Made by a program: the position numbers and the translations under genes. Shown here piece by piece: positions 45,475 to 57,560 of a stretch of 64,000 nucleotides of DNA. The stretch lies in assembly GCA_013398955.1 (NCBI GenBank), contig VWPU01009590.1:90343-154342 (forward strand), written 5' to 3'. The notes under the pieces were generated by a model that was not told the DNA's origin, searched no databases, and saw nothing but the letters and a program-made list of their open reading frames with translations. The first letter of the stretch is position 1. Each line of letters starts with the position of its first letter. Source of the DNA: Callaeas wilsoni (lineage: Eukaryota > Chordata > Aves > Passeriformes > Callaeidae).

Positions 45475-47817
45475 AGGTTTAGGTGCCTGCTAACACACAA
45501 TCTGAAATCTGAAAGAGTTCAGTGCATCTGTTTTCTGCATTCAGCTCCACAGCATCAGGTATATGTGATAAACGCTCAGTTTTGAAGACTAACCAGTGTA
45601 AACGGGAGTCTACAAAATTTTTTCACTTCAGATTCATCCGCTCTCAGTAACTCTTAAAGCTTATTGTTTATTCTGAAGTGAGCCACAACAACCTAGTCAT
45701 TGGATAAACACATTCGTTTGACAGCTCTCTGACATACATGATTTGACAACCAGCAAAGTGTAAAATGCATTAAATTCCGCGGAGAAAAGTTTATGCAGAA
45801 GGACTTCTGCTTCACACTGCACTCATTGACTACGAATCTGCATAGTTCTGTCTCCTGCCACCCTTATGGCATCCCTGCTACTAATCTGCAGTGACAAACT
45901 GACTTAAGGGCTTTTATCTGATGAAAGTTTGAGCCCCCACCAAGTGAATGGGCAAGAAACCTCCATGATGAGCAACCAGAATAAACCATGTGGTGAACCA
46001 AACTCCAAATAAAGAGTTAAAATAGATCACACCTGGATGGACTGAAGAGCCAGGAAGACACTTGACACCTGAAATGAGTCTTGAAGAGATGTAAAATAAG
46101 ATATTTCTTAGCTGTGCCATTTCTTGGCTATGCAGACTCAAAGCATGACAGGAGAATCTTGTTTCAGATCTCTGGTGTTTACCACAGCTCAGAGAACCAG
46201 GAGCGAAACACGCGAAAAGGTCTGTTCTGTAAATCAGTTCTCTTCCAATTATAAAAGCTGTGAATGGTTCATACATTTGTAATGCATGCATCATCTGAAA
46301 ACCCTGAAGAAAATCCACAGCCTAAACTACTTTCACTGTGGTTAAATCATTTTAATAATTAGTGTTCAGTTATCAATAAGAGGTATTTATTTTGTTGTCA
46401 ATAATTTACCAGACTGAGATATCTTTCCCTAATTTTTTATTTCACACCCTCATTAAAACTGAGAACTAAAAAGTGGAAGGAAAAATTATTGAGTACATGG
46501 TATCTTTGAAAGTATGTATGAGCTCCATTTCCAGCCAGGCTATCACCTACTCTCACTGTCTTTTGATCATTAATAGTCCAAATCGACAAGTGAAATTTGA
46601 AAAAATGCCATGACACACACTCAAAATATTTATGTTGTTTATCCCATAGTACTTTTGTCAGAGCACTATCAAGTAACAAGACCTATTATTTTTATATGTT
46701 TCCTGAATGCTGTGTAAGCTGTATAACATCTATGTTAGCGTATCTCAATGTCTGAGCAATATTACTGTAAAAAGCCAAAATTTTAAAGCACCAGGTTTGT
46801 ATTTGTTTACCTGTGCTTTGGGGCAAGGGAGAGTTAAGCTATGTCTTAAAATAATGGAAGAGATTTTATTACTTTTATTATTTTATTGATGTATCTTATG
46901 GACAGAAGTGCAGCAGAAGAGAATACAATTCTTCTGAGGAAGTATTTTCTCAGGATAAACAGGTATATCACATGAAGCTTCATAGAGATAATATAACACT
47001 AGTGAGATTATAAACTCAGAATGTTGCTGAAAATTCCAAATAATCTTTGCAAAATATTCACAGTGAGCTTTTTAGACATTTACAATGGCTATAAAGCAAA
47101 CTTTACAACTGAAAAAATGTTTTATTTGAGCTCTAATAATTGAAGGCCAGACTGCTCTGTCTCATTCCTGCACAGGGATTTCTTTTCTTTCAGCTCTGCC
47201 GCGTCTCAGAGGGGACCATTCTGGATATTATCACATTTGAAATAATGTTATTAATGTGCTTCCAGGCTCTCCAGGCTGGCCTCTGCTTTCACAAATGGAC
47301 ATATTTATTTTCCATACAAGTAAAGGAGTGATACGTCCTTCAGTGTAACAAGTACCAGTAGTGCTGGTATGACTGCTAACCTGCTCCTGTTCTCCATGAG
47401 TAGCTCTCCCTGGTCCCCTTTATCCCTCTCTTTCCACTCTCCACTGACTCCTGTGTTCTCTCAAAGCCACATACCACATCCTGATCCTCAGACTTGCAAA
47501 GCAATCACATACCACTGTACACTGATAATAAGCAAATCCTCCCAGAACTACAGAAAATAAAAGAGAAGGGTCTCCAAGGCATAGGCTATCACTTGCCAAC
47601 ACTGGGAAGAGTCTCAAAGGACAGGATCTTGAAACTGAAATGGAAAACATTTTCCATTTGGTACCATGGCAACTGAACAAAACCCAGTAATTGCCTGCTC
47701 CTCTCCTCACCTCCCAGATTCAATGCAACTGGGCTGACTTGCTTTTAAGGATTGGAGCTTTATCTATCTCTTGGTGCCTGGCAAATGCAACAGAAGAGTG
47801 GAAAGGGAAAAAGCAAC

Positions 47818-47897
47818 AAAAAAAACCAAAACCAAAACCAAACCAAACCAAACCAAAACCAAAAAAAAAAAAAAAGGAAAGAAGAAGAAAAGAAGAT
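47818..47897 (+). repeat. (AAACC)n tract, A15 and purine-rich tail
   Basis: AAAACC/AAACC units (47821-47860) are followed by 15 A (47861-47875) and GGAAAGAAGAAGAAAAGAAG. Three Lys/Gln/Asn-rich frames on plus and a Phe/Gly-rich frame on minus arise from it and are not genes. Confidence 0.95.
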
Positions 47898-49754
47898 ACC
47901 TTCAGAAAACTCTGAGCAGTCTTCACAAAAATGAAGGAGATTTCCTGGTCTGACAAGAGGAAGGACAAGGCTTCACTGCAAATTAAAAAGAGTAAAGAAC
48001 CAGGAAATACAAAGCTCATGAACAGGCAGATTTTTTTACTTGAAAATGTGCTGGAGCACAGGTCTTATCTCTAAAGAGCTTGAGCATAAAACCTACTTTA
48101 TAGTTTGCAGTCAGGCAATAGGCAAATCTGAGAAACTGAATGTATACACAGTTTTAAATAGATAGTCAAAAAAATTGCACATTGCATTGTTAGAAAAGAG
48201 TTGGGCAGTCATGACTTTTTGGTGATTGGCCTTACAGCACTACTTCAGTGTTTTGAGCTCTGTTTCTGCACTTTTCTTGTTGCTAATTCAAATATCACAG
48301 TTTGGTAGACTTGATATAATTTCCCATCTCTTTTAAAAAGTAAAAATAATTTTTTAAAAAATATTACTCAATTATTTAAAGCATGATTAAAGAAAATAGT
48401 AACTTTATGAAAACGATGTCTCTTAAATGAGGAAGGACAGTTTCCAAAAATACTGCAATTTCATAAATATTTTGTGAGGGCAGTATGATTTCATGAGTTT
48501 TCTCACTGTTGTATGAAATTTTGCAAGGGAATTATATGAGTGTTAATGAATTATTAAATTACATCTATATTTCAAGTAATTTCACAAAATATTTTTGTAT
48601 TTCTGAATGCCTGTGCATAACACCATATACAATCTTCATGAAATTAACTTGATTTTAGTTTTAGCATATAAGCTTTTAATCTTGAAATAAAAATAAAAAA
48701 TTAACCTGGCCACATGTCCGCAGAACAAATTTTTTTGCATGTGTTGTTCTACCAGCTATTCTCATATAATCAGAAAATGTTCATAAATTTATGATCTCAG
48801 ACAGATTACTTTCAGTAATGTGCAATGTTTACAAATGCAAACGCTACTCATTTGTAAAATAAAAGAGTTCCTAACCTTATGATAAGGAAAAAATCACCAT
48901 TCTGAGCCCAAATACAGCTAGATATGATAACCAAGGACCCATATAAAAAGAAGAAATTTCAGTCCTGCTGAAACTCATGTTCGTTGGTAATGGAAGTTAG
49001 TCTCTCTTAAACTGTCCAGTATTTAAATAGATTTAAATTCTCAGCTTCTCCCAGTATAACACATCTTTTCATGTCTTTGTGTCTTGAAAATTATAGGCCT
49101 GTCAACACTGAAACATTGCACTGAAATACTTCTTTCCACCCATTCAATATAAGGCCCACTGCAGAAAGACTGAAAATGTTTCCATAAGCCTTATTCCGCA
49201 TGCAAATCTATGGCTCACTCTCATCACTTCGGGGCCAAGAGACATTATTTTAATAGCAGAACATACCTACAGTTGATCAGCTGGGTAAACAAACTGAGCA
49301 AAAAAAAATCCCTCTGCTGTCAAAATGCTGTTGCAGAAGCCAGGCTCTGCACACATCCCAGAAAAGTGTCACTTGCCATCACAGTATTTTGCAGCCAGTA
49401 CTGGTCAGCAAAACCCTTTAGCTCAATCTTTTTTCATTAGTCAGCATGTACTGCAGAAGCCCAGAAATGTGTTTTCAGAGTAGAAATCTGATCCAAGGAA
49501 ATGTCAATCCACATTGTCCTCATTTTACTCCCACACCTGATGCTACTGGCAGAGCAGATGTTTGTGCTTCTCTTCAAATTTCAGCAAAAACTTACCAGTA
49601 GTGCACCTGATGAGCTGCAAAGCTGTCATAAGACAATGGCACACTTACAAGCCTCTCTTTCTCATAACAGGAGGTGTGCTACATCATCATCATCCTATCT
49701 AGCAGCATAATCTGAAATTCTGCTTTCATGCCTACAGAAAACCATCCATAGAGT

Positions 49755-50270
49755 ATCAGGGGAAGAACTCCACTCCCGTGAGACCCACCTGGAGTACTGC
49801 TCTGGGGTCACCAGCACAGGAGGGGCATCAACCTGTTGGAGCAAGTCCAGGGGCAGGACATGATTAGAGGGATGGAGTAACTCTCCTGTGAGGAAAGGAT
49901 GAGAGAATTGAGGTTGTTCAGCCTGAAAAAGAGAAGGCTTTCAACATAATAGAGCCCTTCCAGTAGCTGAAGGGACTTTACAAGAAATTTGGGGAAAGAC
50001 TATTTAGAAGAGCATGTAGTGACAGGACAAAGGGCAATGGATTCAAAGTGAAAAAGGACAGGTTTAGATCAGATATTGGGAAGAAATTTGTTACTGTGAG
50101 AGTGGTGAGGCACTGGAACAGGTTGCCCAGAGAAGCTGTGGGCACTCTCCAAGTGTTCAAGGTCAGGTTGAATGGGGCTCTGAGCAGCCTGCTCTAGTGG
50201 AAGGTGTCCCCATGGCATGAGGGTTGAAACTAGACAATCTGTAAGGGATGTCCCAAAACAAGGCAATTCC
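49755..50270 (+). mobile_element. CR1 LINE 3' fragment, forward
   Basis: Sense CR1. The blocks in order are GTGAGACCCACCTGGAGTAC, CAACCTGTTGGAGCAAGTCC, GAGGTTGTTCAGCCTGAAAA, GCATGTAGTGACAGGACAAA, GGTGAGGCACTGGAACAGGT, TGCCCAGAGAAGCTGTGGGC, TCTAGTGGAAGGTGTCCCC and GGGTTGAAACTAGACAATCT. The final ATTCTATG repeats are eroded, so the end near 50270 is approximate. It is of the same general type as the reverse copy at 33.9 kb. A 78-codon minus frame inside it is an artefact. Confidence 0.95.
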
Positions 50271-50894
50271 ATTAAGAACTTGCATATTTCACTCAGAGCC
50301 TGCACACTTCAGATCCAAGAACAGCTGCTTGCTTTAGAATGATTCCCCCAAGAAAACCCATGATGTGCTGAAGAAAAAATCCTGCAATGGACATACCCAG
50401 CAGTGAAACAAATTTGCCGATGCATCTGCACAGGCTGCTGCCTGAAAACAGTATAGAGTGCCATTAGATACTCTCATCATAGGGACAGACCTCTCAGATA
50501 CCAACCCCTCTGCAGATACTCTCTCACCTGAAACAGATTGCCACAGACCACTGAAAAATAAGATCCCTAGCCACACAAAATTTCATTTAAATGCTTGATA
50601 CTTGCAGTCCTTCATTGAAGTGCTTGATAAAGAAAATAAATCAACATTTTCTCTCAACATCCTAATTCATTATTACCTGAGAGTTCTCCCTTTCTCTAAA
50701 AATGTAATTTTTTAAAATTTTAAACAATAAGAGTAATCTAGTTTACTTGAGCAACTAGAGATTTTCTGCAATGTAAAGAAAACATAGTGAATTTACTACA
50801 TTTTGATTCTTCATATATGATATGCTTTACAAAAGCAACGTGGTCTAAAAAATAATAATGTAGTCTCGTCTACAAACAAGTACTTGTTACTGCA

Positions 50895-50923
50895 AACTGC
50901 TTTAAAATGAACTGCTTTAAAAT
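50895..50923. repeat. 15-bp tandem duplication
   Basis: AACTGCTTTAAAATG at 50895-50909 is followed directly by AACTGCTTTAAAAT at 50910-50923, identical over 14 bp. Confidence 0.9.
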
Positions 50924-51684
50924 ACCATCCTGTAATCTTTTGTGTATCTTGTGGTTTGTGTTCTTGATCTGCTTCTTTCTAGGTTTGATTTGCATACAGG
51001 TAAAATTTGAGGTAAATTTTTAATTCAATTAATCATCATATCATATATTTACTATAAATTATTTATACTTATATCTCTCACACTGATAGAAAAGATGAGC
51101 GACATAAGTTACAGTTCATTCATTCTTCATTCATCAACAGATAAAATGTTTAGAAGGACAAAGAGAGACATTTAGAAAGAGGTTTTTACTAGCTTCTATC
51201 TCAGATGCTAATATTTCTTGTCTCTGACTTTACTGCATGGTTTTTTCTCTACATTCCCTCCTTACTGAAGTTCTCCTGGTACTAACAGCACACCATTCAG
51301 CCTCAGTATCCTTCCTGGTGTAGCAACATGGCACTACATACTGTTTACATGACAGTCAGCACTCAAGGACTGCGAATGGCCAGGTGTTTGAAAATAATAC
51401 ACAGTAAAGTCTTCAGAGAGGGAGAACACCTCCTGTCCTGCCTATTACACAAAAAGGTGAATGAAAAGCAGGACTTTTTCTCCTTTCTACAATAAAGCTG
51501 AAACAGAAGATAAAGTCTGGATTTTAAAGACATGAAATAAAAGACAATGGGTGCTGAGTTTAGGCTTCTGCCAGGCTTTTGGCCAACAAGAAGTCTGCGG
51601 CTGGGTCTGAAAGTACAATGCAGGAAATCCTACAGATGATACATGCACCACCTTTGCCAGCTTTAATCACTATGGATTACATCT

Positions 51685-51734
51685 AGATGAAGAACAGAGC
51701 ACAAACAAAGAAGATGAAGAACAGAGCACAAAAA
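51685..51734. repeat. 27-bp tandem duplication
   Basis: AGATGAAGAACAGAGCACAA begins at 51685 and again at 51712, with 20+ identical bases. The first unit carries an extra ACAAAGA end. The near identity suggests a fairly recent slippage or repair event. Confidence 0.92.
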
Positions 51735-54070
51735 GTAGGGAGGAAGGACATTTTACCTTTAACATGACATCATATCAGTCCCTTAACTCTGGTTTTGGAA
51801 GCCAAGTTGAGCTCTCTGTGTTGTATCACTGCATCACAAGGCAGAGTAACTTCTCAGCTTGTGACTATTTCAGAGGCAGATACACCACATTCCTCTCCTG
51901 CAACATAAAATACTTAGTAAATGTCACCTGGCATCAGTAACCTTTTGAAGTCAATAAATCTTTTCCTAGATCAATGGGAACTGTCCAACATTTTTCCAGT
52001 GACAAAAAAAATTTTGCCCGCAGTTAAACAGTTCCTTGTTGTGAGGAAAGAGACCTGACTTCCCCCCCACACACTTTTTTTTTAAATTACATTTTTAAAA
52101 ACTGGTTATTTTTAATGCAAAGGACTTTGGAAAACTACTTCCTTCTTTTCTCTGGTTGGGAATATTTCAGCAATGATGTGTAACTTCTCAATACCCCAGT
52201 CTTTGTGCATGCCTCATCTTTCAGCAATTTGTTTAAAAATGCTGCTTTTAGGATATTTAGATTGCTATCAATCTAAGGAACAACATTCTTCTGGTTACTT
52301 GCTAACATGGTGGAAATTTGCATTCTGATGACCTTTAAACAATTGTAGCAAAAGAAAAATGTTTAGTGTAATTGTGAGGAATTGCTACTAGATCTTCCTC
52401 AAACTTCTCTCTCCACTTGATTAGGTACGTTAACTGACTTTTTCCACCCTCTGCTCTAAGCTGTTTCATTCTGTTCTGGTTTTGCATTTGTTTATTTATT
52501 TTTCAGTCAGGACAAATTATTTTATCCTAGACATAGAACTAAGCACTCTCAGAACAACTGAATCATTTAGTGGTGCTTGGTTTCATGTGTTTGTCAGCTG
52601 AAAATGGCATTTAGCACAGGCTTTATCTCAGCTATGGTAATTACTGTACTGAAATGAGCTCTCATACACAGCACAGACTGTTTTCAACAGATGCAACCAA
52701 GCAACTCTGACTTCCCTGAAATAGTTTATCTGGCTTTCAGAGTGTGACAATATTCAGACACGGATGCACACACTCCCTTATATGCACAGAGACATATAAA
52801 AAGCAGGATAGTGCTAGTTTAAAGGCAGTATGCTCTTTCTTTTATCCAAGTGAATTCAATTACCCCACGTAAGTATAGAATAGAATCTCTCAGTTGTACA
52901 TAGCTCCCATATTATGTGCTAGCTGTGCATCTTATTACACATGAAGGTTATTGTTTTTGTAATGTATCTCAGTGGTATACCAAATGTTAGTTTAATGATG
53001 TAATTAATATGCTTAGATTTACCATCTGATGTTCTTAGGCACCACTTGTGTTAGCATGTGATGCTAGCAATTTCAAACATACTTGGAAACAGCAGTTTTT
53101 TGTTAAGGGATTTGGCAGAAAAGATAAAGGATTAATAACACAAGTCACATTCTCTAACAACATTTTTTAAAAAATTGTGTCAGATGTATTCAACTGACAT
53201 GTCAACTCAGAGTGACACTGCCTCTGAAGCTTGTACAATATGCATTATTTATACATATATGAGAGTTTTCATAATTACTATTGTTGAGTATAATAGGATT
53301 TAGCAGAGACAATTCTTCCAGAGTCTGAACCTTTTAGTCAGTTGAGCTCATTTTATGACGGACTGCTTTCAGTACTAAAAAGGTAACACCAGCTTGATGG
53401 ACAAATGATGTGTACAAGCAAGAAAATGAAGGGGTTTGTTTTGTTTTTTTCTTTTTTGGTTTGATTTGTTTTGTTTCTGATGAGCACTTCTTTCTTCTAG
53501 AAAAGATAATGATATGCAGTTACCTTAGTGTAGCAAGGATGGTACTCGAAAATGAGGTTCATGTACATAAAGAGAGTAAGGGTCTGAAGCAGATTACTAA
53601 TTAGTCTTTATCAACATAACTATCACTCATTACTTGCTAACCCTAAATGAATTTTTTTATTAGAAAAGTAATTAGAAGCCTAATAAAGAAATTGGATGAA
53701 GCTTAATTTATGCTAATGATGGGAAGGATTTAGGAACATCCAAGAATAGAGTAAGAAAAGAAAAGTTTAAAATATTTGTCTCATTTTTTACTCTCCATCA
53801 GCATTTTACATCTCCATTCTTTACTACATCTCCATTGTGTTCTTCATTTCACAGAGCAGATTCTCTATGGTATGATTTCCAGATTTCTTCTAAGTCTGTT
53901 AGAAACATCCTAAGAGTACCTTTCAATTTCCCATGCAGAAACCACATATTTGCCAAGGAAATAAAAAGACACAGAAATATTACTACTGTATTTTTAAATT
54001 ATACCTATCATAAGAAATCAGAAAAATCAATCAAGGCATTAAAAACATAAATGAAGAGGTTTGTGTTGGG

Positions 54071-54116
<46 letters not shown>

Positions 54117-54170
54117 AAAAAATAAAATAAAAAAAATTTGAAAAAAAAAAAAAAAAACAACAAACATAAA
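54071..54170 (+). repeat. 43-nt A homopolymer and adjoining A-rich sequence
   Basis: There are 43 consecutive A at 54071-54113, then AAATAAAATAAAA text and A17 (54141-54157), ending in ACAACAAACATAAA. Long F-rich frames on minus (54031-54305) come from it. CR1 elements do not end in poly-A, and no retrocopied gene was recognised immediately upstream. The exact length is prone to sequencing and assembly error. Confidence 0.95.
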
Positions 54171-57000
54171 TACAAAGAATATGGGAAAATTTACACTTAA
54201 ATATACTTGGCATAAATAGCCACTACTAATCTGCCAAATATTTGAGTAGACCTTGCACAAAATAAAGCATTCACTTAAAAATATTGTAATTGGAAAGTAT
54301 AACACTGAAGACTTTAATTGTCAAATATGGAATTAATATGGAAGTCACATTTTGTTATTCTTTGAAAAAAGCACCTATGGAAAAATCAGTTCTTATTCAT
54401 CACTCTATATTGAGCTAAATGTAATCACCAATGGGTAACAGAACATACACAGTACAAGAAGTATACTATAAATTTCTGGATGCCAAACACATAATAGTGT
54501 TCTCCACCTTCTGTATTCTCCATCAGCATGGAGTGGGGGACCATATCCGCTGGTCTGGCAGCTCAGTTTCTTTAAACAAATAACACTTAATTGAGATATC
54601 TGAATATTTCAAGTATGCTGTTGATAGAAATTCAGAACATATTTAGGACAGAAAGTATCTTTTATTCTCTGCCACTACTGGCTTGATCTTGCAACCACTC
54701 TGTTGTATGAAAAGTATGAAAACATCATACTGAGGGAGGAAGGCAGAACTGGCCTTTTGAACTCTTCCCTCTGGTGAATGTTTTGCCTGTGGATTGGTGC
54801 CAGTTGACACCTCAGACTCGTGGGTGTGAGTAACTTGATAGTGAGCCCTTGGAACAACGGCCTTTAGGTAAAGATATCTGTAGTGCTGAAGAAAGAGATT
54901 TCAAGTATTTGATTTCCATAGTAAACCTCTCCCAGTGCCATCTTAGTACCCTTGCTTTCTTCTGCCTTCCCCATACTCAACGTCACTAATTTATTTTTTT
55001 TAAAATTTCTAACTCATGTGAAAAGCCAAACACCTGGAACTCCTAATAAATTCAATGCAACTAGCAAGAGGTTACAGCTGCTCATACAACTCAGCATTTA
55101 AGCCAAGACAAAGACTAGTGGTGGGAAAGTAGATATATTTCTTTTACATAGCTCATCCAGCAGGCTCTCCACATACTGTGGTTCGTGTATACTGACTTGA
55201 AAAGACCAGCACAATGGAGTGAAGTGCCACAGTTTGACCTGCAAACTCATAACAATCAAGGTTTTAAAATATTTATGTAATATCCAAACACAAGTAAGTT
55301 TCTATAACCTTGGTCTCACATAGTCCTGCAAAAACAGCTGTGTGAATTCTTAGTTACACAGTTGCCTTAAAAGGACAAATCGTTTTAGAAGGGTTCTCTC
55401 AGGTCAAGAAACACTGACATTTCTCCAGTCACAGAGAAACAGAGCCTGCATATTAAAGAAAAAGACCTGCTCAAAATATATATAGAGGGCAAAAGTGTTT
55501 TCTTATGAGAAATCAAACATCTTTGTATTTATAAAACATAGCTGTTGAGTTGCACAGCTCCTGTTTAAGTAAAGTAAGTCAACAGAAAAATGATAGCAAC
55601 ATGTCAAACACACACACAATAAAATCACAGACCTTCAAATTTCTGAAAACATTCAGCACTTCAAAAAATTTTAACTAATACGTTCCTCTGTTGAATATAA
55701 AGCATCCCTTTTCTCTCAACCTATTTATTCTTTATATAAGTGTTTAATAGCAGTAGATGAATGTAATAATAATAGTCCAGATATTTTTCCTATAGGATTT
55801 AAGAAATAACAAGAAGAATACTGTGATAAGATTTAGGATGATAAATTTCCATTATTTTAAATTTTTTCAAAGGCAGCTCCATAAAAATTATAATTCACTA
55901 GAGAAAAGAGGGAGGACAATGTATTTCAAATATTAAAGAATACCTAGTGCATCATCATTATTTCCTTCGAGGTACCTTATTTTTTGATGCAGAATGAGAA
56001 AGCTACAAAATAAAACCCAAATGCACATTACTACACACAACGTATCTATTTATCAAGGAGGCACCAAGAATAAACTAATAATCAGTAGAAAGGCATGGCA
56101 ATTAAATTCTATTACAGACCAGGCAAAAAAAAAAAAAAAACAGTGATTATAAATTTAGGGTTTAGTGGTTATTTTTGAGGGGGGTTCCATCTGAAATTCT
56201 GTAACAATCACTTCTTATAGAAGGTAAGGGTTCATGATGACTTAATCTTCTTTGCAGAGAGATAGAGCAGCTGCTGAAAGAGTCTAGTTAAGAACTACAC
56301 ATTTTTCCTTGCTGCCTCCTTTGCCTCAGGAGGGAAATAGTCTGCTTTTGTCAATGTAAATGTAGGCTAGTATTTCATTATTCCTCTTTATCGCTCCTTC
56401 CTTACATGCCAACTCAGCAGTACCATGAGGTGTGCAGTAGGCAAGAAGGAGAGAGTTATTTTATTCAGAACATTTTATCCTGTATTACAATATATAAAGC
56501 TAGCATTAAGTGGCAAATTCATTTGGGGACCAATCTTCCCTCTCCTGCATGGAAATCAACGCCTGTTTTTCTACTCGCTTCACTAAGAACCAGATTGGAC
56601 GTTTCATGCTTTGGGAAAGGAAGTTTGAATATATTCTCATAGCAAAACACAAATCCCTGAGACCACAATATTCTCAAAGATATGCAAAGTGCTACTGAGA
56701 CTCTCAATGTGCTCCAAACCTAGATTTGAGTTTTAATTTATTTATACATGTGCAATGAGAAAAGCAGCTTTGTGGACTTGTTTTTTGTCTCTATTTCCTA
56801 CTTTGCAGTTTTTCTCTTGTCAAGGGTTTCATTGTTCCTTAAAATTAGAGTACTCTTGTAAAAAAATGGAATAAGAATTCTGTAGTAGAAAAGTTTTTGT
56901 AAGCTATATGTTTTGAAACTGGTTCAATGGTTATTTTATAGGTGGACAATTTTATAGAAAGAAAAAAACCCTGATATTCTCTCTTGCAAAGTATTTTATT
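54171..57000. other. Gene-free unique DNA
   Basis: A16 run at 56125-56140. Overlapping frames at 56406-56707 on both strands (up to 78 codons) show no recognisable motif. No transposon was recognised. Confidence 0.5.
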
Positions 57001-57560
57001 AGACCGCCACTGAATAGACACGTAATTTAATGCCAAACTCTTTGAGACTGGTAAAAGAAGTTAGGTGACGTAACTAACCCCGTAGAAAATATAATAGTGA
57101 CATATTACCATAAGTGGTACATTTTTGCAGTTGCACAAGGTGAGCTGGGGAAGCAGGAAACTGAGGATAGATGAACATCACAGTAAGCACACAGACTTTG
57201 CCCTGAATGAATTTTCTTTAGACTTTGCTGTGATACTGGATTTTTTTGCTTTTTCCTCTCTAAATGGAGGAAATCAGGAATAAAAAAAGAAACATGCATG
57301 ACAATCTATTGGTGGCGGCCATTAGGGGAATTACCTTGCCCATTGAATACCATTTAGCTTGGAATCAGATCTACTGCTATTAATTTCTACCTTTTTAATG
57401 CACACTTTATCTAGCACATGACCCATACTGTGTAACAGCAGTTACGCCCCAGGGACTAGAGATTAACAGCATGTGCTACGAGTGGTTTATTTTACAATTG
57501 CTATGAAATAAAAGCTGATGGAAATGAGCTGGTGAATTACTCTGCCAGCAGAATCAACAA
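57001..57560. promoter_or_regulatory. Possible regulatory block with CpG cluster and CRE-like site
   Basis: Four CpGs lie in about 80 bp (57004-57082), including TGACGTAA at 57066-57073, a CREB/ATF-type word. Further CpGs occur at about 57314-57317, 57445 and 57479 in complex unique sequence. No coding frame fits. Regulatory role is inference from composition and one short motif. Confidence 0.2.

Larger units (their letters stand above)
44666..49754. other. Gene-free unique DNA
   Basis: It includes the hairpin at 45071-45106 and the AAACC-rich tract at 47818-47897, listed separately. A 134-codon minus frame (45914-46318) and a 103-codon plus frame (45120-45431) have no recognised domains. 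A palindrome ATGGAAAA-CA-TTTTCCAT sits at 47640-47657. Confidence 0.5.
50271..54070. other. Gene-free unique AT-rich DNA with two short direct repeats
   Basis: It holds the 15-bp and 27-bp duplications listed separately and a C8 run before ACACACTTTTTTTTT near 52065-52085. Frames do not exceed 80 codons and none is recognised. Confidence 0.5.

Noticed and set aside
45914..46318. 134-codon minus frame with an apparent hydrophobic C-terminal part
   Set aside because: No recognised family and no supporting signals; hydrophobicity follows base composition.
47720..48019. 99-codon minus frame rich in Phe/Gly and its Lys-rich plus-strand partners
   Set aside because: Direct translations of the AAACC/A-rich tract.
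54031..54305. Poly-Phe minus frames
   Set aside because: Translations of the A43 homopolymer region.
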